Positions 1 through 8,030 of a stretch of DNA of 34,542 nucleotides are shown here, piece after piece. The notes below the pieces were generated by a model. The model was not told where the DNA came from and did no database searches. It saw only the letters and a program-made list of their open reading frames with translations. Each line of letters begins with the position of its first letter. Position 1 is the first letter of the stretch. The translations under genes and the position numbers were made by a program. This DNA is from Oscillospiraceae bacterium (GTDB lineage Bacteria; Bacillota; Clostridia; Oscillospirales; Oscillospiraceae): assembly GCA_018265835.1 (NCBI GenBank), contig JABLYK010000023.1:1-34542 (forward strand). Direction: 5' to 3'.

Positions 1-43
1 CCCCACTTGTTAGATAGTATATCATACTGTCTAACAAATGGGG
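1..43. repeat. Long inverted repeat at window edge
   Basis: Two 20-nt arms (1-20 and 24-43) around a 3-nt loop pair with only two mismatches, both of which could be G-U pairs in RNA. It lies just downstream of the minus-strand glycosyltransferase, so it may be that operon's terminator. The T-tract, if any, would lie outside the window. An end of a small mobile element is the alternative. Confidence 0.6.
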
Positions 44-100
44 TGCAATTCATACGTAGTACGAGGAATTTTATCGTCTCTGACTCGGAAACGCGCATAT

Positions 101-1057
101 TCAGCAATCAAACGTACACAGCTCGGTGCTGGAGCGCGCCTTTTCTCCGCAGGTGCTCGCAATAATATATCTCGGTCTGCCCTTGATCTCGTCATACATG
201 CGGGCAATGTAGTAGCCGATAATTCCAAGGCTGATCATAATGATGCTGCTGGAGAAAAGCAGAATGAGAATGACGGTTGTGAACCCCGCAAGCGCCCTTC
301 CTGTGAACTTCTGTACCAGCGCAATGCACCCAAACACACAGGAAATCACAAACATCACTGCGCCCAGAATGGTCACGATCTGCATGGGAACCGCAGAGAA
401 GGACGAGATGTTGCTGATGGCATATTTCACGAGCGATTTGGTTGACCATTTGGACACGCCGGCCTCCCGCTCCTGAACGTCAAACGAAACGGACGCCGTT
501 TTGAACCCGATCCAAGAAGATAGCGCCCGGAAGAATGCGTTGCGCTCGTGCATGTGAATCAACACATCCACCGCTTTGCGGTCGAGCAGCTTGAAATCCG
601 ATGCGCTGGACATATCAAAGCCTGTCGCAGCGCTGATCAGGGCATAAAAGCGCCGTGCCGCCCATGCATGGAACGCGCTTTCCGCTCCTCTGCTGCGCTT
701 TTGCCCTTCGATCACCTCATAGCCCTGCTGCCAAAGCTGGTACATCTCCAGGATTTTTTCCGGCGGATGCTGCAGGTCGCAGTCCATCACAACGCAGCAA
801 TCGCCGCTGGATTCGGTCAGTCCGGCCATGATGGCGGCCTCTTTTCCAAAGTTGCGGGAAAAATGCACGCCGCGCACATTTTCGTTGCGTTCGGAGACGG
901 AGACGATTTCGTTCCATGTGTCGTCCAAAGAGCCGTCGTCCACAAAAATAATTTCATACGGAATATTTGCGTCACGCAGCGTATGACCAATGACAGCCGC
1001 CGCTTTTTCGACCATCTGCTCCTCGTTGTAGGCAGGAAGAATTATGGAAAGCATCAT
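101..1057 (-). CDS. GT2 family glycosyltransferase (DPM1/GtrB-like)
   Basis: A 318-residue polyprenyl-phosphate-sugar synthase-type glycosyltransferase. The N-terminal GT-A domain shows PAYNEE (8-13), VDDGS (39-43), the metal-binding DCD (92-94) followed by QHPPE, and an RNFGKEAA segment near 68. Two strongly hydrophobic helices near 230-255 and 265-290 anchor the C-terminus, as in GtrB, YfdH and DPM1 relatives. By family it would move a sugar from a nucleotide donor to a lipid carrier on the inner face of the membrane; sugar and carrier are inferred. The start ATG overlaps the upstream membrane-protein gene by 4 nt (ATGA), with the ribosome binding site AGGGAGGA inside that gene, so the two are translationally coupled. 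ATGATG gives two adjacent possible starts. Confidence 0.9.
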   Translation of the reverse strand: MMLSIILPAYNEEQMVEKAAAVIGHTLRDANIPYEIIFVDDGSLDDTWNEIVSVSERNENVRGVHFSRNFGKEAAIMAGLTESSGDCCVVMDCDLQHPPEKILEMYQLWQQGYEVIEGQKRSRGAESAFHAWAARRFYALISAATGFDMSSASDFKLLDRKAVDVLIHMHERNAFFRALSSWIGFKTASVSFDVQEREAGVSKWSTKSLVKYAISNISSFSAVPMQIVTILGAVMFVISCVFGCIALVQKFTGRALAGFTTVILILLFSSSIIMISLGIIGYYIARMYDEIKGRPRYIIASTCGEKARSSTELCTFDC

Positions 1058-2622
1058 TCATTTCCTCCCTCTTCAATCGTGATATATTCAATGGTCGTAT
1101 TATCCGGAATCTGATGGTAAAGCCGATAATATTGTTCATGAAATTCGCCAAACGGAATGAAATACCACGAATATGTCTCGTCTGGTAGCTGTGACAAGTA
1201 AATGGTATCTGTATTTTCCGCCGTTGTATTCCTTAGATTTTGATGGTGCGTCGAAGTATTGTTGGCATAACCGACTAAGAGTATTGATAAGGATAAGACC
1301 GTTCCAAGATGGATGATAGAAACTGAAATTTTCTTAAAATGAGATCGTTGTTTGCATGCCCACAGTAACAAAGTCAATGCCCAATAGATAATTGTAGCTA
1401 TCGGATGTAGCGCCGCAGTAAGTCCACTGCACAAAATAAAAATTCTTTCTCGTTCGCTGAGCTGCGGTAAAGTACAGGAGATCATTAGGATATCAATCAA
1501 ATACATGCTAAACATGCATCGAAAGCCCCAGATAGCAGAAACCAGAAGCATAACCTGCGATCCTATGCCAACAAATAATAGCGATAAAAGAATCCGCTTG
1601 CCGGGATACTTTCTCAAAATAAATGTTCGTATTATTTGAACAGAGAACAGCAGCAGAACAATTGTAATCACAATTGCTTTTTCCAGTTCGGGAATACTAC
1701 GTACAAAAAGTAATAATATCGGCATTGATATCTGTAAAATTCTTTTATATGTGCATTTTGTTGTGTAGACCGTTAGCTCAAGCATGGTCGAGCATAAAGA
1801 TATCATCAGAATAAAAGGAAAAGCAACTTCAGAAAATGAATTTTGATATACAAGCGTCCATAAATTATCGATCAGAGGTGGCTTGATTTCATGTTGTGCG
1901 TCAATTCGCACAAAGTTTCCCGGTGCTAATATCAAACACGCTAAACCAATGATGGCCAGAGCATAGGCGATTCGATTCTGATGGGAAATGGTTCGCTTCT
2001 GAACGATATCAATTGCAAACATCAAGGTGATGACGCCTACAAACATGAGCGCAAACTGTTCTACACTGGAACCAGCAAGAAAGCATAGAATCCAATATAG
2101 AAAAACATATTTTCGAGGAATCAACCGGACTCTGGAATACTGAAACAATAGGAGCGCCAACAGAAAAATAATTGCAGGAAAAAGGTAATTCATCATTCCT
2201 GTAATCCAAAAAACCGTTTCTCTCAAACACATAACGTCCAAACATGTAAATAAAACGATACCTCGGAGAAAACACATCCGCTCATTTGATTTATCATAAT
2301 GTTGTCCTGTAATCCACTGAACATTTTTCGTTAATAACCATATGAAAAAAATAATAAAAAGCGGATTTAAAATGATATACAAATATCGGTCAAAAAACAG
2401 GAGAGCAGAATCCAAAACATTTATCCAAAGCCGCCCATTTCCAGTATGATAATAACTCCAAACATTTTTTAGAATTCCATCATGTGCAAATGAACCATAC
2501 ATAAAATCGTCACCGTTCATGAAAACGAAAATATGGATTCCATATAGAAAAAAAAGATATACCAATACTTTCAGCCAAAACGCGCGTTTGTTCTTGCCAT
2601 CATCAAGAATCGTTTTCTCCAT
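1054..2622 (-). CDS. Polytopic membrane protein, DUF6056-like (possible GT-C glycosyltransferase)
   Basis: A 522-residue protein with about 11-12 hydrophobic segments and a GDD motif (37-39) in the first extracytoplasmic loop, right after the first membrane helix. An acidic pair in that position is typical of GT-C-fold glycosyltransferases that use a lipid-linked sugar. The overall pattern recalls DUF6056 proteins. Coupled to a GtrB-like enzyme, it would be the transferase that passes the lipid-linked sugar to a surface glycan (inference). The gene is AT-rich compared with the rest of the window, as expected for a transferred surface-glycan module. A GGGGGA ribosome binding site lies 7-8 nt before the ATG, and a near-consensus promoter lies 64 nt upstream. 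Confidence 0.8.
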   Translation of the reverse strand: MEKTILDDGKNKRAFWLKVLVYLFFLYGIHIFVFMNGDDFMYGSFAHDGILKNVWSYYHTGNGRLWINVLDSALLFFDRYLYIILNPLFIIFFIWLLTKNVQWITGQHYDKSNERMCFLRGIVLFTCLDVMCLRETVFWITGMMNYLFPAIIFLLALLLFQYSRVRLIPRKYVFLYWILCFLAGSSVEQFALMFVGVITLMFAIDIVQKRTISHQNRIAYALAIIGLACLILAPGNFVRIDAQHEIKPPLIDNLWTLVYQNSFSEVAFPFILMISLCSTMLELTVYTTKCTYKRILQISMPILLLFVRSIPELEKAIVITIVLLLFSVQIIRTFILRKYPGKRILLSLLFVGIGSQVMLLVSAIWGFRCMFSMYLIDILMISCTLPQLSERERIFILCSGLTAALHPIATIIYWALTLLLWACKQRSHFKKISVSIIHLGTVLSLSILLVGYANNTSTHHQNLRNTTAENTDTIYLSQLPDETYSWYFIPFGEFHEQYYRLYHQIPDNTTIEYITIEEGGNE

Positions 2623-2677
2623 AGTTTTTCCCCCGACTGTTTATATCTTTTCTCAACGTTTTTACAAAAAACGCCTC

Positions 2678-2754
2678 TCAATTGACATGCACAATATATC
2701 TCAACTGAAATATATTGTCAAGTTCAATGTAACTCTACTAATTATCTCAACTGA
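2678..2754. promoter_or_regulatory. Operator-like repeats between divergent genes
   Basis: The 12-mer TATCTCAACTGA occurs exactly twice, at 2697-2708 and 2743-2754. Its core TCAACTGA fits TCAnnTGA, and a perfectly palindromic TCAATTGA lies at 2678-2685. One copy sits between the -35 and -10 of the minus-strand promoter, one just downstream of its -10, and one shortly before the XRE gene. A further 9-bp inverted repeat (2691-2699 with 2710-2718) spans the same promoter. The neighbouring XRE protein is the obvious candidate ligand (inference). Confidence 0.6.
2693..2721 (-). promoter_or_regulatory. Sigma-A promoter for the glycan-modification operon
   Basis: Reading leftwards, -35 TTGACA (2716-2721), a 17-bp spacer and -10 TATATT (2693-2698). 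Transcription would start near 2686, giving a leader of about 64 nt. Confidence 0.75.
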
Positions 2755-2786
2755 GGGATAAACTATCCTCAAAGGAGGCGAGGGCT

Positions 2787-3092
2787 TTGGATACGATTGA
2801 ACGAATCCGGCAGCAAATGGAGCTGCGCGGGTGGTCAGAATACCGTCTGGCGAAGGAATCCGGCCTCTCGCAGTCCACGATTGCGAACGTCTTCCGCCGC
2901 AGCACCCTGCCGTCCATCCCGACGCTGGAGCGTATTTGCAAAGCGTTCGGCATTACGCTGAGTCAATTTTTCGCCGATGAAGCGCAGGCCGAATCCGACG
3001 AAATGCAGGAAGTTTTCCTGCGCGACTGGTACGCGCTCGCGCCCACGCAAAGGGACTTAATTCACGCCCTGATGCGGGAGCTTCAAAAATAG
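2787..3092 (+). CDS. XRE-family HTH transcriptional regulator
   Basis: A 101-residue Cro/C1-type repressor. The HTH occupies about residues 5-60, with the recognition-helix segment GLSQSTIANVFRR and the usual ERICKAFGITLSQFF helix after it. The tail to residue 101 carries no known domain. The start is TTG, chosen because AGGAGG (2773-2778) lies 8 nt upstream. It is divergent from the membrane protein/GT2 operon with operator-like repeats between them, so it probably controls that operon and itself. A strong hairpin follows the stop. Confidence 0.88.
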   Translation: MDTIERIRQQMELRGWSEYRLAKESGLSQSTIANVFRRSTLPSIPTLERICKAFGITLSQFFADEAQAESDEMQEVFLRDWYALAPTQRDLIHALMRELQK

Positions 3093-3095
3093 CAA

Positions 3096-3136
3096 ACAGC
3101 AACCGGCAGCTTTCTGGGAAGCTGCCGGTTCGCTGT
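3096..3136 (+). terminator. Hairpin after XRE gene
   Basis: A perfect 12-bp stem (3101-3112 with 3119-3130) extended by further pairing on both sides. A T-rich run begins about 15 nt later. Confidence 0.7.
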
Positions 3137-3168
3137 TGTGCAAAATTCTTTCTTTTTTTACATTGTGA

Positions 3169-3197
3169 TTGACAGTTCCCGGCATCTATGTCACAAT
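3169..3197 (+). promoter_or_regulatory. Promoter for the SPFH gene
   Basis: TTGACA (3169-3174), 17-bp spacer, CACAAT (3192-3197, four of six matches). It lies directly after the preceding terminator and about 50 nt before the start codon. Confidence 0.5.
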
Positions 3198-3246
3198 CAA
3201 ATCAACCAAGCCTTCATAAAATGAGAGAAAACAGGGAGAAATGCAT

Positions 3247-4065
3247 ATGGAGAAAACAGAGAAAAAGGTCCGAACCGTCAATCTCAAAAAAATCATCGCA
3301 CCGGTGGCGATCGTGCTCGTCGTGCTCATCGTCCTGCTCAACTGCATCACGGTGGTGCAGGCCGGTCATACCGGCGTCGTCGTCACGCTCGGCAAAGTCA
3401 AGGACGAAGTCCTGCAGGAAGGCATTCACGTCAAGCTTCCCTTCGTGCAGAAGGTCGTGATGATCGACAACCGCATCCAAAAGCTCGAAGTCGAGACCGA
3501 AGCATTTTCCAAAGACCTGCAGAGCGTCAACACGGTGCTTGCAATCAACTACCGCGTCGATACCGCAAAAAGCTACAGCATTTATAAAAACGTCGGCGCA
3601 AACTATGAATCGGTCTTGGTGACCCCCGCCGTCAACGAGGTTCTGAAGGCGATCACCGCTATCTATACGGCGGAAGAAAGCGTGACCAACCGGAGCCTGA
3701 TTTCGGAAGGGCTGGTCACCGGGCTGAACGAAAAGCTCAACGGCAGCGGCCTTTACATCACTGACGTGAATATCATCGACTTCGACTTCTCGGATGCGTT
3801 CATCACCGCCATTGAAGAAAAGCAGGTCGCGCAGCAGCAGCTTCTGAAAGCGGAGACCGAAAAGCAGACCGCCATCACGAACGCGGAAGCGGCAGCAGAA
3901 GCCACGAAGATCAAAGCGGAAGCGGAGGCCGAGGCCAACAGATCCATCAGCGAGTCCCTCACCGATCAGATCATTGAAAACAAAAAGGTCGAAAAGTGGA
4001 ACGGCGAGATGCCCAAAGTCACCGGAAGCAGCGGCACGTTTGTCGATTTCGCGGGGATCAACTGA
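3247..4065 (+). CDS. SPFH/prohibitin (band 7) family membrane protein
   Basis: A 272-residue prohibitin-like protein. One N-terminal membrane helix (about 18-38) is followed by a band-7 domain opening with QAGHTGVVVTLGKV and running to about residue 190. After it comes a long Ala/Glu/Lys-rich coiled coil (about 190-240) and a short C-terminal tail. Family members form ring-shaped oligomers that organise membrane microdomains and protect membrane proteases; the specific role here is not visible. There is an ATG at 3241 and another at 3247. The second is preferred because GGGAG (3234-3238) is 8 nt upstream of it but only 2 nt from the first. It is monocistronic, with its own promoter and a bidirectional terminator. 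Confidence 0.9.
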   Translation: MEKTEKKVRTVNLKKIIAPVAIVLVVLIVLLNCITVVQAGHTGVVVTLGKVKDEVLQEGIHVKLPFVQKVVMIDNRIQKLEVETEAFSKDLQSVNTVLAINYRVDTAKSYSIYKNVGANYESVLVTPAVNEVLKAITAIYTAEESVTNRSLISEGLVTGLNEKLNGSGLYITDVNIIDFDFSDAFITAIEEKQVAQQQLLKAETEKQTAITNAEAAAEATKIKAEAEAEANRSISESLTDQIIENKKVEKWNGEMPKVTGSSGTFVDFAGIN

Positions 4066-4102
4066 CCGCACAGAATACCGGAAAAGCTGTAATTCCCATC
4101 TC

Positions 4103-4150
4103 ATTAAAAGTTCGGTGCAGCGCCTGACGGCGCTGCACCGAACTTTTAAT
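4103..4150. terminator. Bidirectional terminator
   Basis: Two perfectly complementary 22-nt arms (4103-4124 and 4129-4150) with loop TGAC. The arm ends supply A- and T-runs, so it can serve both the SPFH gene and the convergent ABC operon. Confidence 0.9.
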
Positions 4151-4160
4151 CCGTATTTCT

Positions 4161-4946
4161 TCAATGGATATCTTTCCTGGTATATTTCCAATAAGCAATC
4201 GCAATGCCAGCAGCACTTAAGCCCATACCGATAGCAACCCGGGCAGCATCCAGACTGCCATTTGTTACAATATCGGCTCCCTCGCAGTAACCAAACGGCG
4301 TTATGTACTTCAAAAACTCTGCCACCTCAGCAATATTGGCGATCAGGTTCAAAAAGTACATCATTGCTGCAATCCCAAGACCAACACCGGCACTGTTTTT
4401 GCAAAGGAAGGCCGAGATTCCGAAACAGATGCCCGCCAGCTCAATCTGAAGCAGATAATACGCGACATGCATCAGGCTGATTTCTTTCCACGGAATCTCC
4501 TCTCCAATGGCAGCAACAGAACCGACGGAAAGCGCATAAATGATCAGGTTCATCGCAGTAATCTGAATCAGTACCGCGATCAGCTTTTCTGTAACAATTC
4601 TCCGGCGGCTGACAGGATGCGTCAGCAGGAATTCTGCCGTTCTGTCCTTTTCCTCTTTGCTGAGACTCCCGGCTGCACAAAGCGCCGCATAAAACGCACC
4701 GCCGAGCCCCAAAACATTGCCGCACTCCACTGCGTAAAACCCGATGAGCGTTCCGAAGTTCAAACGATCCATGCCAAACGCCGCTGTAAAGGAACCCATA
4801 GAGGCAAACACATCGCTGATGCCGTCCATCTGTCCTTTCATTTCCGGGAACAGAAAAATACAGATTACAAGCAGAAAGCCAATGGAAGCCGTCCATATCA
4901 GAAGCGAAGTTTTACCCTGCTTCAGTTCGTGTTTCACAAGCGTCAT
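4161..4946 (-). CDS. ABC-2 type transporter permease
   Basis: A 261-residue integral membrane protein with about six hydrophobic segments and no other domain, fitting the ABC-2 permease fold of BcrB/YhaP-type exporters. A conserved-looking loop, KEEKDRTAEFLLTHPVSRRRIV, follows the second segment; this E-x-LLT-P-x-SR pattern is typical of the family. Its start overlaps the ATPase gene by 4 nt (ATGA), so both are made from one message. Together they would form an exporter of a toxic or antimicrobial compound (inference from family and from the TetR gene in front). The substrate is unknown. Confidence 0.87.
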   Translation of the reverse strand: MTLVKHELKQGKTSLLIWTASIGFLLVICIFLFPEMKGQMDGISDVFASMGSFTAAFGMDRLNFGTLIGFYAVECGNVLGLGGAFYAALCAAGSLSKEEKDRTAEFLLTHPVSRRRIVTEKLIAVLIQITAMNLIIYALSVGSVAAIGEEIPWKEISLMHVAYYLLQIELAGICFGISAFLCKNSAGVGLGIAAMMYFLNLIANIAEVAEFLKYITPFGYCEGADIVTNGSLDAARVAIGMGLSAAGIAIAYWKYTRKDIH

Positions 4947-5824
4947 TCCGTTTCCCCGTCCTTTTCATAATAATGCAGGAATATTTCCTCGAGATCCGGC
5001 TCTGTAACCGTAAGATCAGAAACCCGGCCGTAAGAAAGCGTGCGAAGCAAATTGCTCATATCTCCACTGTAAAGGAAACTGACCGAATCTGCCGCGTCCT
5101 TTCTGTCGCGAACGCCGCCGAGGCTTTTCAAATCAACACTGCCATGTACGGTTACACGCTTTGCACTTGTTTTGGACAGTGCATCCACGCTGTCGCAGGC
5201 AATGATTTTACCGTCACGGATGATCGCCGCACGGGTACAGTTGCGCTGGATCTCCGAAAGAACATGACTGGACAGGAAAACGGTCGCCCCGTCCTTGTTC
5301 CGTTCTTTCAGAATATCAAAAAGCGCCCTCTGCATCAGCGGATCCAACCCACTGCTCGGCTCATCGAGTACCAGCAGCTCCGGTCTGTGCTGCAGGGCGC
5401 AAACAATCGCCACTTTTTTTCGATTTCCAAAAGACAGCTTGTCCACTTTCTGGGACACATCAAGCTGTAAACGGTCACAGAGCATTTTCGCTTCACCTAT
5501 GCAATCCCTTTGGCGCAGATCGGCAGACAGCTTCAACACATCCTTCACTTTCATACCGGAATAAAACAATGCTTCAGACGGAAGATAGCCAATCTTTTGC
5601 AGGATCGCATTCTTATCCCTTGCTATATCGAAGCCCAACACCTGCGCAGTGCCGCTTGTGGGTGTCATCAATCCAAGCAGGATTCGGATCGTGGTCGATT
5701 TACCGGCCCCATTCGGTCCGATAAAGCCGAAAAACTCGCCCGCTTGCACTGTCAGATCAAGGTCCACGATGCCCCTGGTCTTGCCGTAGTATTTTGTAAG
5801 TCCTGCCGTCTTAATGGCTTCCAT
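4943..5824 (-). CDS. ABC transporter ATP-binding protein (ABC-2/BcrA type)
   Basis: A 293-residue nucleotide-binding subunit. Walker A is GPNGAGKST (about 38-46), the signature region LSFGNRKKV (about 131-139), Walker B LLVLDEPSSGLDP (about 152-164) and the H-loop SSHVLSEI (about 186). The signature reads LSFGN rather than LSGGQ, a common variant in drug-export ABC-2 ATPases. The C-terminal 80 residues match the extra domain of this subfamily. It begins 6 nt after the TetR stop, and its ribosome binding site AAAGGAA overlaps the end of tetR. It powers the downstream permease. Confidence 0.93.
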   Translation of the reverse strand: MEAIKTAGLTKYYGKTRGIVDLDLTVQAGEFFGFIGPNGAGKSTTIRILLGLMTPTSGTAQVLGFDIARDKNAILQKIGYLPSEALFYSGMKVKDVLKLSADLRQRDCIGEAKMLCDRLQLDVSQKVDKLSFGNRKKVAIVCALQHRPELLVLDEPSSGLDPLMQRALFDILKERNKDGATVFLSSHVLSEIQRNCTRAAIIRDGKIIACDSVDALSKTSAKRVTVHGSVDLKSLGGVRDRKDAADSVSFLYSGDMSNLLRTLSYGRVSDLTVTEPDLEEIFLHYYEKDGETE

Positions 5825-5830
5825 ATATCG

Positions 5831-6442
5831 TCATTCCTTTCGCAGATAGATGCTCTTCCAAAAATTCATCAGCTTTGTAAAGTCCTTCTCCATCTGTTCG
5901 GCATCTACATTTCCTCGCTGCACCATTTCCCAAAGATATCCTTCGGCTGCCCAGTACATTTCACGGTACATCATCGGGATATCCAGTCCGGGAATAAACT
6001 GCGCCGGATCCAGATTCACCCGTGTCTGATCTGCTTTTAAGTTAAAGTATTTATGATAGCTCTCCTGAATGGCGGCGCTAAGCTCCGGGTCTGTTTCATA
6101 AAAAGCCTTGATCGTAAAGTTCCCCATATCCGGATACCGGCGAATCAGCTCCATCTTCGCCCGCATTCCGCGTTCCATGCTTTCAAACAGCTCTTTTTGA
6201 CCATAGCAGCCGTACTGCGTCAAAAACGCAATCGTTGTTTCCGCGCACTTGTCCCACAGAAACAGATACAGCTCTTTTTTGTTGTGGAAGTAATGAAACA
6301 GCAAAGACTTGCTAATGCCCGCCGCATCTGCAATTTCGCTCATTGGACTGTTTTTATAAGTATTCTGTGAAAACACCCGGTAACCTGCGTTAATAATCGT
6401 CTGTTGCTTTTCTTCCGGTAGGGAAAAGAATTTTCTGTTCAT
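5831..6442 (-). CDS. TetR/AcrR-family transcriptional regulator
   Basis: A 203-residue repressor. The N-terminal HTH reads KQQTIINAGYRVFSQNTYK, then MSEIADAAGISKSLLFHYF, then NKKELYLFLW, a textbook TetR DNA-binding domain in the first 60 residues. The C-terminal part should bind a ligand. I chose the ATG at 6442 because GGAGGA lies 7 nt upstream; the reading frame is open to 6472 but has no ribosome binding site there. It is the first gene of a three-gene operon with an ABC-2 exporter. A palindrome with 8-bp arms overlaps its own -10 box, pointing to autoregulation relieved by an exported compound. Confidence 0.92.
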   Translation of the reverse strand: MNRKFFSLPEEKQQTIINAGYRVFSQNTYKNSPMSEIADAAGISKSLLFHYFHNKKELYLFLWDKCAETTIAFLTQYGCYGQKELFESMERGMRAKMELIRRYPDMGNFTIKAFYETDPELSAAIQESYHKYFNLKADQTRVNLDPAQFIPGLDIPMMYREMYWAAEGYLWEMVQRGNVDAEQMEKDFTKLMNFWKSIYLRKE

Positions 6443-6465
6443 ACTGATTCCTCCGTGAACCGAAT

Positions 6466-6495
6466 CGGTCAATTATAATTATACGCGATTGACCG
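6466..6495 (-). promoter_or_regulatory. tetR operator overlapping -10 box
   Basis: Perfect 8-bp inverted repeat CGGTCAAT/ATTGACCG (6466-6473 with 6488-6495), 30 bp overall, as usual for TetR dimers. A minus-strand -10 TATAAT (6478-6483) lies between the arms. No convincing -35 was found; TTCTCA at 16-bp spacing is the best. Confidence 0.65.
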
Positions 6496-6562
6496 TTTTT
6501 GAGAAGACTCCATTGTACGCAAACGAAGCGCGTGTTGATTCAAAATCTCATATGGAGAAACT

Positions 6563-6597
6563 GCAGCCGGCGGCTTCGCGTTGAAGCCGCCGGCTGC
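6563..6597. terminator. Hairpin downstream of clC gene
   Basis: Perfect 15-bp stem (6563-6577 with 6583-6597) and a 5-nt loop, just after the minus-strand ClC stop. The T-run is on the plus-strand side (6604-6610), so termination on the minus strand may rely on the stem alone. Confidence 0.65.
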
Positions 6598-6608
6598 TCT
6601 ATCCTTTT

Positions 6609-7862
6609 TTATTTCGCATGGATGTTGATAAACTCCGCTTTGAGCTTGGAGTACATGATCTTCTGGCTGCTGTACAGTCCGGAGTAGCCGGAGAGCATGT
6701 ACGCGATGCCGCAGGCGAGCGCAAAATAAATCAGCTCTGTCGAGCCGAACAGCTCCACACTCAGCACAATGGATGCAATCGGGCAGTTCACCGCGCCGCA
6801 GAATACGCACACAAGGCCAAGCGCCGCGGCGAAGCCCGCCGGGATGCCCAGCAGCGGGCCGAGCACACAGCCGAGCGTTGCCCCAATGAAGAACGTCGGC
6901 ACAACCTCGCCGCCCTTGAACCCGCAGCCGATGGTGATTGCCGTGAACACAAGCTTCCAGAAAAATGCGGTGGGTGCAGCCGAGCCGCGCTCCAGCGCGC
7001 GCTGGATCACGTCCATGCCCGCACCGTTGTAGTCCCCGGTGCCCACGAGCAGCGTGAGCGCCACAACGGCGGCGCCGCCCAACGCAATGCGCAGATAGCC
7101 GTTCGGAATCTTCTTTGCGAGAAAATGCTCCGTCGAATGCATGGTCACGCAGAACACAATGCTCATCACCGAGCAGGCAATCGCAAGCACGGCGACCTTC
7201 AGCAACATCTCGGTATAAACCGGCTCCACAACGATGGAAAACCGCGTTGGCGCGATGCCGAAGGCGATGGAGATGCCATACGCCACCAGCGACGCCACGA
7301 TGCACGGCACGAGCGCGGAGTAGTAGATCACGCCGACGCTGATGACCTCCAGCGCGAAGAGCGTGGCCGTCAGCGGCGTGCCGAACAGCGCCGCGAACAC
7401 GGCGCTCATGCCGCAGAGCGTGGCAAGGCGCATGTCCTTCTCGTCCAGCCGGAACAGCCGCCCGATGTAGCAGCCAAGGCTGCCGCCAATCTGGAGCGCG
7501 GCGCCCTCGCGTCCGGCGCTGCCGCCGAAGAGGTGCGTTACAACCGTGCCCAGATAGATGCACGGCACGAGCAGCAGCGGCACCTTGTCGCCAAAATGGA
7601 TGGAGTCGATGATCGCGTTCGTGTTTTCGTTCTCCATCCGCGCCATGTGGTAGATGCCGGCAATGAACAGGCCGCCCACCGGCAGCAGCCACAGCAGCCA
7701 GGGATACGCCGCGCGCATCCCCGCCGCCCACGTGACGCTCAGGTGGAACAGGGAGCCGACCACGCCGCCGATCCCGCCGGTCACCCCGGCGATGATGAGC
7801 CACTTGACAAAGGTCTGGGCAAATTGCAGGATGGTCTTTGCTTCTTGTTTCAGGTCGTCCAC
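6609..7862 (-). CDS. ClC-family anion channel/antiporter
   Basis: A 417-residue polytopic ClC protein. Recognisable elements are THLFGGSAGREGAALQIG, with the gating-glutamate motif GREG, and GGEVVPTFFIGATLG, the helix N/selectivity segment. Canonical helix-C GSGIP is absent; that place reads HFGDKVPLLLVP. It ends after the membrane domain, with no CBS domains. By family it exchanges or conducts anions (chloride, possibly fluoride). The start is GTG at 7862, supported by GGGAGG 11 nt upstream and by a TATAAT at 7909-7914, which would place transcription start downstream of the alternative ATG at 7910. It is monocistronic. Confidence 0.88.
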   Translation of the reverse strand: MDDLKQEAKTILQFAQTFVKWLIIAGVTGGIGGVVGSLFHLSVTWAAGMRAAYPWLLWLLPVGGLFIAGIYHMARMENENTNAIIDSIHFGDKVPLLLVPCIYLGTVVTHLFGGSAGREGAALQIGGSLGCYIGRLFRLDEKDMRLATLCGMSAVFAALFGTPLTATLFALEVISVGVIYYSALVPCIVASLVAYGISIAFGIAPTRFSIVVEPVYTEMLLKVAVLAIACSVMSIVFCVTMHSTEHFLAKKIPNGYLRIALGGAAVVALTLLVGTGDYNGAGMDVIQRALERGSAAPTAFFWKLVFTAITIGCGFKGGEVVPTFFIGATLGCVLGPLLGIPAGFAAALGLVCVFCGAVNCPIASIVLSVELFGSTELIYFALACGIAYMLSGYSGLYSSQKIMYSKLKAEFINIHAK

Positions 7863-7908
7863 GGCGGTTCGATTCCTCCCGGCGAGATTTGCGCACGCGC
7901 GCTTTTTC

Positions 7909-7914
7909 ATTATA
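7909..7914 (-). promoter_or_regulatory. -10 box for clC gene
   Basis: A minus-strand TATAAT about 47 nt before the GTG start. No good -35 is visible 16-18 bp upstream. Confidence 0.4.
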
Positions 7915-7971
7915 TAACACATTTCGCCCGATTTCTACCCGGCGTGCGCGCCTTTTTTTCGCCCGCCGGGC

Positions 7972-8000
7972 TTGATTTTTCGCCGCGAATTCGGTATAAT
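7972..8000 (+). promoter_or_regulatory. Promoter for tRNA-Ser
   Basis: TTGATT (7972-7977), 17-bp spacer, TATAAT (7995-8000), about 30 nt before the mature tRNA 5' end. Confidence 0.75.
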
Positions 8001-8030
8001 CAAAAATCACGGGGCACGCCCCGCCGATCT

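Noticed and set aside
38..476. Short plus-strand frames opposite the GT2 gene
   Set aside because: No family resemblance and no ribosome binding site; the minus strand has a complete glycosyltransferase.
7863..7930. Fluoride riboswitch in front of the ClC gene
   Set aside because: The short leader shows neither the conserved pseudoknot blocks nor a terminator.
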